A DNA stretch of 39,616 nucleotides from Myxococcales bacterium (GTDB lineage: Bacteria > Myxococcota_A > Polyangia > Haliangiales > Haliangiaceae): NCBI GenBank assembly GCA_005779305.1, contig SXJR01000118.1, positions 1-39,616 of the forward strand, in the 5' to 3' direction. Under the pieces are notes generated by a model. That model saw nothing but the letters and a program-made list of their open reading frames with translations. It searched no databases and was not told the DNA's origin. Made by a program: the position numbers and the translations under genes. Positions within the stretch are counted from its first letter, which is position 1. Each line of letters starts with the position of its first letter. This document shows, one piece after another, positions 37,613-39,616 of the stretch.

Positions 37613-38500
37613 TCACGACCGATCCTCGACGGTGTCGCCCTCGTACAGCTCGAGCGCGAGCTGGCCGGTGCCATCGGCGCGGACCAGCTCGCGAATCCCG
37701 GCGTTGCGCAGGCGAGCGCGCAGGCGGCTGAGCGCGACGTCCCATCGATGACGGAGCGGGAGCGCCTCGACCTCGTCGGGCCAGATCTCGCGAGCCAGGA
37801 TCTCCCAGTGAGTCGGACCACCGTGGGCGACGAGCTCGCTGAGGATGCGGGCGCCGGTGCCGCCGATGGTGTGGACCTTCTGGCCGCGCTGGTAGATCTG
37901 CACCGACTCGTAGAACGCGACCAGGCGCAGCGGCACCGCCGACGCGATCGCGCCCTCGGTCGAGGCCGCACCGGCGTCGCCGATGGGCACGACGGTGACG
38001 ACGAAGTGGTGCCCGTCGACGGCGAAGGCGTCGCCCGGCTCCACGCGCGCGACCTTGGCGCCGATCCTGACCCGCCACTCGTCACCGGTCGACCAGATCG
38101 CCGCCGGCGCGTCGGGCAGGAGCTTCGAGTGCAGGCGCACCGGCGCGGTGGTGAGGCTGGCGACCTGGGGCAGGACCAGGACCTCGCCCGACGGCAGGGT
38201 CAGGCCGAGCACGGCGCGGGGCGTGACCACCTCGGCGACGGTGACCACGACCTCATCGGCGAGCTCGATCACCAGCCCGGGCGCGAGCACGACGTCGGCG
38301 ACCGGCGCGCCGCCGACCTTGACCATGCGCCGCAGCGACAGGAGATGGAGCTCGCCCTTGCGCAGGCTGACCATGGCGTGGGCCTCGGACACCCTGGGGT
38401 CGTCGATCACCACCGCCGCGGTCGGGGTCCGGCCGATGAGATCGCCATGACCGACCACGTGGTCGACCTCGAGCCCGGTCAGGATCGCGAAGGCGCGCAT
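37613..38500 (-). CDS. FHA-domain protein with C-terminal winged helix
   Basis: This is a 295-residue protein with FHA-type segments in the N-terminal half (VGHGDLIGRTPTAAVVIDDPRVSEAHAMVSLRKGELHLLSL), in which the arginine and S-x-x-H are kept but the N-G end is weak (KVGGAPV). A second FHA-like or beta section follows. Residues about 205-285 look like an OmpR/PhoB-type winged helix (GARILSELVAHGGPTHWEILAREIWPDEVEAL...DVALSRLRARLRNAG), so it could bind DNA. It starts 25 bp from the divergent kinase gene, and a regulator read-out of that kinase is plausible. ATG 38500 is preferred over 38533. Confidence 0.75.
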   Translation of the reverse strand: MRAFAILTGLEVDHVVGHGDLIGRTPTAAVVIDDPRVSEAHAMVSLRKGELHLLSLRRMVKVGGAPVADVVLAPGLVIELADEVVVTVAEVVTPRAVLGLTLPSGEVLVLPQVASLTTAPVRLHSKLLPDAPAAIWSTGDEWRVRIGAKVARVEPGDAFAVDGHHFVVTVVPIGDAGAASTEGAIASAVPLRLVAFYESVQIYQRGQKVHTIGGTGARILSELVAHGGPTHWEILAREIWPDEVEALPLRHRWDVALSRLRARLRNAGIRELVRADGTGQLALELYEGDTVEDRS

Positions 38501-38512
38501 CGGCGATGACGG

Positions 38513-38518
38513 TAACAT
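38513..38518 (+). promoter_or_regulatory. Possible -10 element TAACAT of the kinase gene
   Basis: TAACAT ends 7 nt before the ATG at 38526, so the mRNA would be leaderless. No -35 match is seen. Confidence 0.3.
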
Positions 38519-38525
38519 CCATGCG

Positions 38526-39616
38526 ATGAGCACGACATCGCTGGTCGGGCTGAGCGAGGCCGGTTCCGCCGCAGAGGTGGGCGCAGGCGGCTCGGCCGAT
38601 CCCGGCTTCGCATCCAGCGACGACGAGCGCTACCGCGAGGTGAGCGTGGTCGGCAGCGGCGGCCTCGGCACGGTGCTGCTCGCCCACGATCAGCGCCTGG
38701 ATCGCGAGGTCGCGCTCAAGCGCATCGGCCCGGGCGCCGACGAGCGCACCGCCTCCGCCCGCTTCGCGCGCGAGGCCCGCATCACCGCCCGCCTCGATCA
38801 TCCCGGCATCGTGCCCATCCACGACGCCGGCACCACCGGCGACGGCCGACTCTTCTACACGATGCGCCTCATCCGCGGCCGCTCGCTGGGCGAGCTGGCC
38901 GGCGCGGCCCGCGATCTCGAGGCGCGACTCGCGCTCGTCCCCGCGTTGACCGCCGCCTGCCACGCGGTCGGGCACGCCCACCGTCGCGGCATCGTCCACC
39001 GCGATCTCAAGCCGGCCAACGTCATGGTCGGCGAGCTGGGCGAGACCCAGGTCGTCGACTGGGGCCTCGCCGACGAGCTGGCGGTGCTGGCGGCGACCCC
39101 CGACGCGCCCGTGGTCGGCACGCCGGCGTACCTGAGCCCGGAGGCGGCGCGCGGCCGCGCCAACAGCATCGCCGCCGACGTGTGGGCACTGGGCACGATG
39201 CTCCACGAGATCCTGGACGGGCAGCGCCGGCTCGACGGCGATCGCGAGCAGGTGCTGGCCGCGCTGCGCGGTGGGCCGCCGCCGCCGCGATGGGACGAGG
39301 CCGTCCCCGCCGAGCTGCGCGCGATCGCGGAACAGGCCATGGCCCTCGATCCGGGGGCGCGTTACGCCGACGGCGAGGCCATGGCCGCCGACCTCGAGGC
39401 CTACCGCGACGGGCGGCGTGTGCGCGCCCACCGCTACTCCACCGCCGAGCTAGCCTGGCGCGCCGCGGTCGCGCTGCGCTGGCCGCTGGCGCTGGTGACG
39501 GTGCTGGTAGTCGCCGTCGTGGCCTCGCTCGCGCTCACCGCCCATCGCACCGAACGGCAACGCCAGCGCGCGGTGAGCGCCGAGGCGACCGCCACCGCCG
39601 CCCGCGATCGCTCGGA
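38526..39616 (+). CDS. Hanks-type Ser/Thr protein kinase (3' end beyond window)
   Basis: At least 363 residues lie in the window, with the frame open to the last base. A short Ala/Gly-rich N-terminus precedes the kinase domain, which starts near YREVSVVGSGGLGTVLLAHD (glycine loop) and VALKRI (ATP lysine). HRDLKPAN is the catalytic loop. The usual DFG is replaced by DWG (VVDWGLADEL), common in one branch of bacterial kinases. GTPAYLSPEAA is the activation-segment end. A transmembrane helix (WPLALVTVLVVAVVASLALTA) follows, then the start of a coiled, Arg/Ala-rich region on the far side, where such kinases often carry TPRs or sensors. It was identified by direct reading of the frame, since no stop codon occurs before the window ends. 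Confidence 0.9.
   Translation, partial: MSTTSLVGLSEAGSAAEVGAGGSADPGFASSDDERYREVSVVGSGGLGTVLLAHDQRLDREVALKRIGPGADERTASARFAREARITARLDHPGIVPIHDAGTTGDGRLFYTMRLIRGRSLGELAGAARDLEARLALVPALTAACHAVGHAHRRGIVHRDLKPANVMVGELGETQVVDWGLADELAVLAATPDAPVVGTPAYLSPEAARGRANSIAADVWALGTMLHEILDGQRRLDGDREQVLAALRGGPPPPRWDEAVPAELRAIAEQAMALDPGARYADGEAMAADLEAYRDGRRVRAHRYSTAELAWRAAVALRWPLALVTVLVVAVVASLALTAHRTERQRQRAVSAEATATAARDRS

Overview
The window is high-GC DNA and most likely comes from a myxobacterium (phylum Myxococcota). The evidence is a CdnL/CarD regulator that matches the Myxococcus CdnL family along its whole length, a MYXO-CTERM-like C-terminus on a secreted protein, two Hanks-type Ser/Thr kinases, two FHA proteins, several lipoproteins of unknown function, and a transposase of the REP-associated tyrosine (RAYT) type seen in this group. 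This assignment is inference from family resemblance; there is no rRNA gene in the window.

Layout. 1-831 is the 3' part of clpX. 941-2308 is an APC transporter. 2313-3029 is a lipoprotein-like protein whose 5' end is built from short repeats. 3052-5424 (-) is a long HEAT-repeat protein. 5577-5951 is a DksA/TraR-type zinc-finger protein. 6062-9978 holds a Ser/Thr kinase overlapping a GH31 lipoprotein. 10097-11092 is a RAYT transposase, convergent with a membrane FHA protein (11049-11975, -). 12051-23334 is a cell-envelope block: a secreted metallophosphoesterase/beta-propeller protein, two GT-C-like membrane proteins, a membrane alkaline-phosphatase-superfamily enzyme with threonine at the nucleophile position, a PHP-domain lipoprotein and a lytic transglycosylase. 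nadB follows at 23396-24985, then a 493-bp spacer with a strong terminator, then another lipoprotein. 26228-28767 (-) is an operon of a MshEN-REC-TPR regulator and two AhpD/CMD-like proteins. cdnL and a macro-domain gene come next. 30413-36713 is a respiratory complex I cluster, nuoABCDGHI. The end holds a secreted DUF11-like protein and an FHA/winged-helix regulator divergent from a truncated Ser/Thr kinase.

Most notable. (1) The AhpD-like gene at 26228-26812 has an in-frame TGA exactly where the second cysteine of the CxxC active site should be, followed by a GGUC-loop hairpin at the spacing of a bacterial SECIS. It is a probable selenoprotein that ordinary annotation would split in two or call a pseudogene. 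(2) A 12-mer, GGTGTCACCCAC, occurs 11 times exactly and about 8 more times with one mismatch. It lies on both strands, between genes and inside genes in all three reading frames; it is concentrated in 0.9-17.7 kb and absent from the nuo half. The same window carries a RAYT protein, which suggests a REP-like family. At one site the 12-mer has become a 33-bp tandem array that forms the N-terminus of a lipoprotein. (3) A 178-bp MITE-like element, flanked by TA and bounded by near-identical inverted ends, sits directly upstream of nuoA. (4) Many start codons lie 5-14 nt after a -10-like hexamer and have no Shine-Dalgarno sequence, which suggests many leaderless mRNAs.
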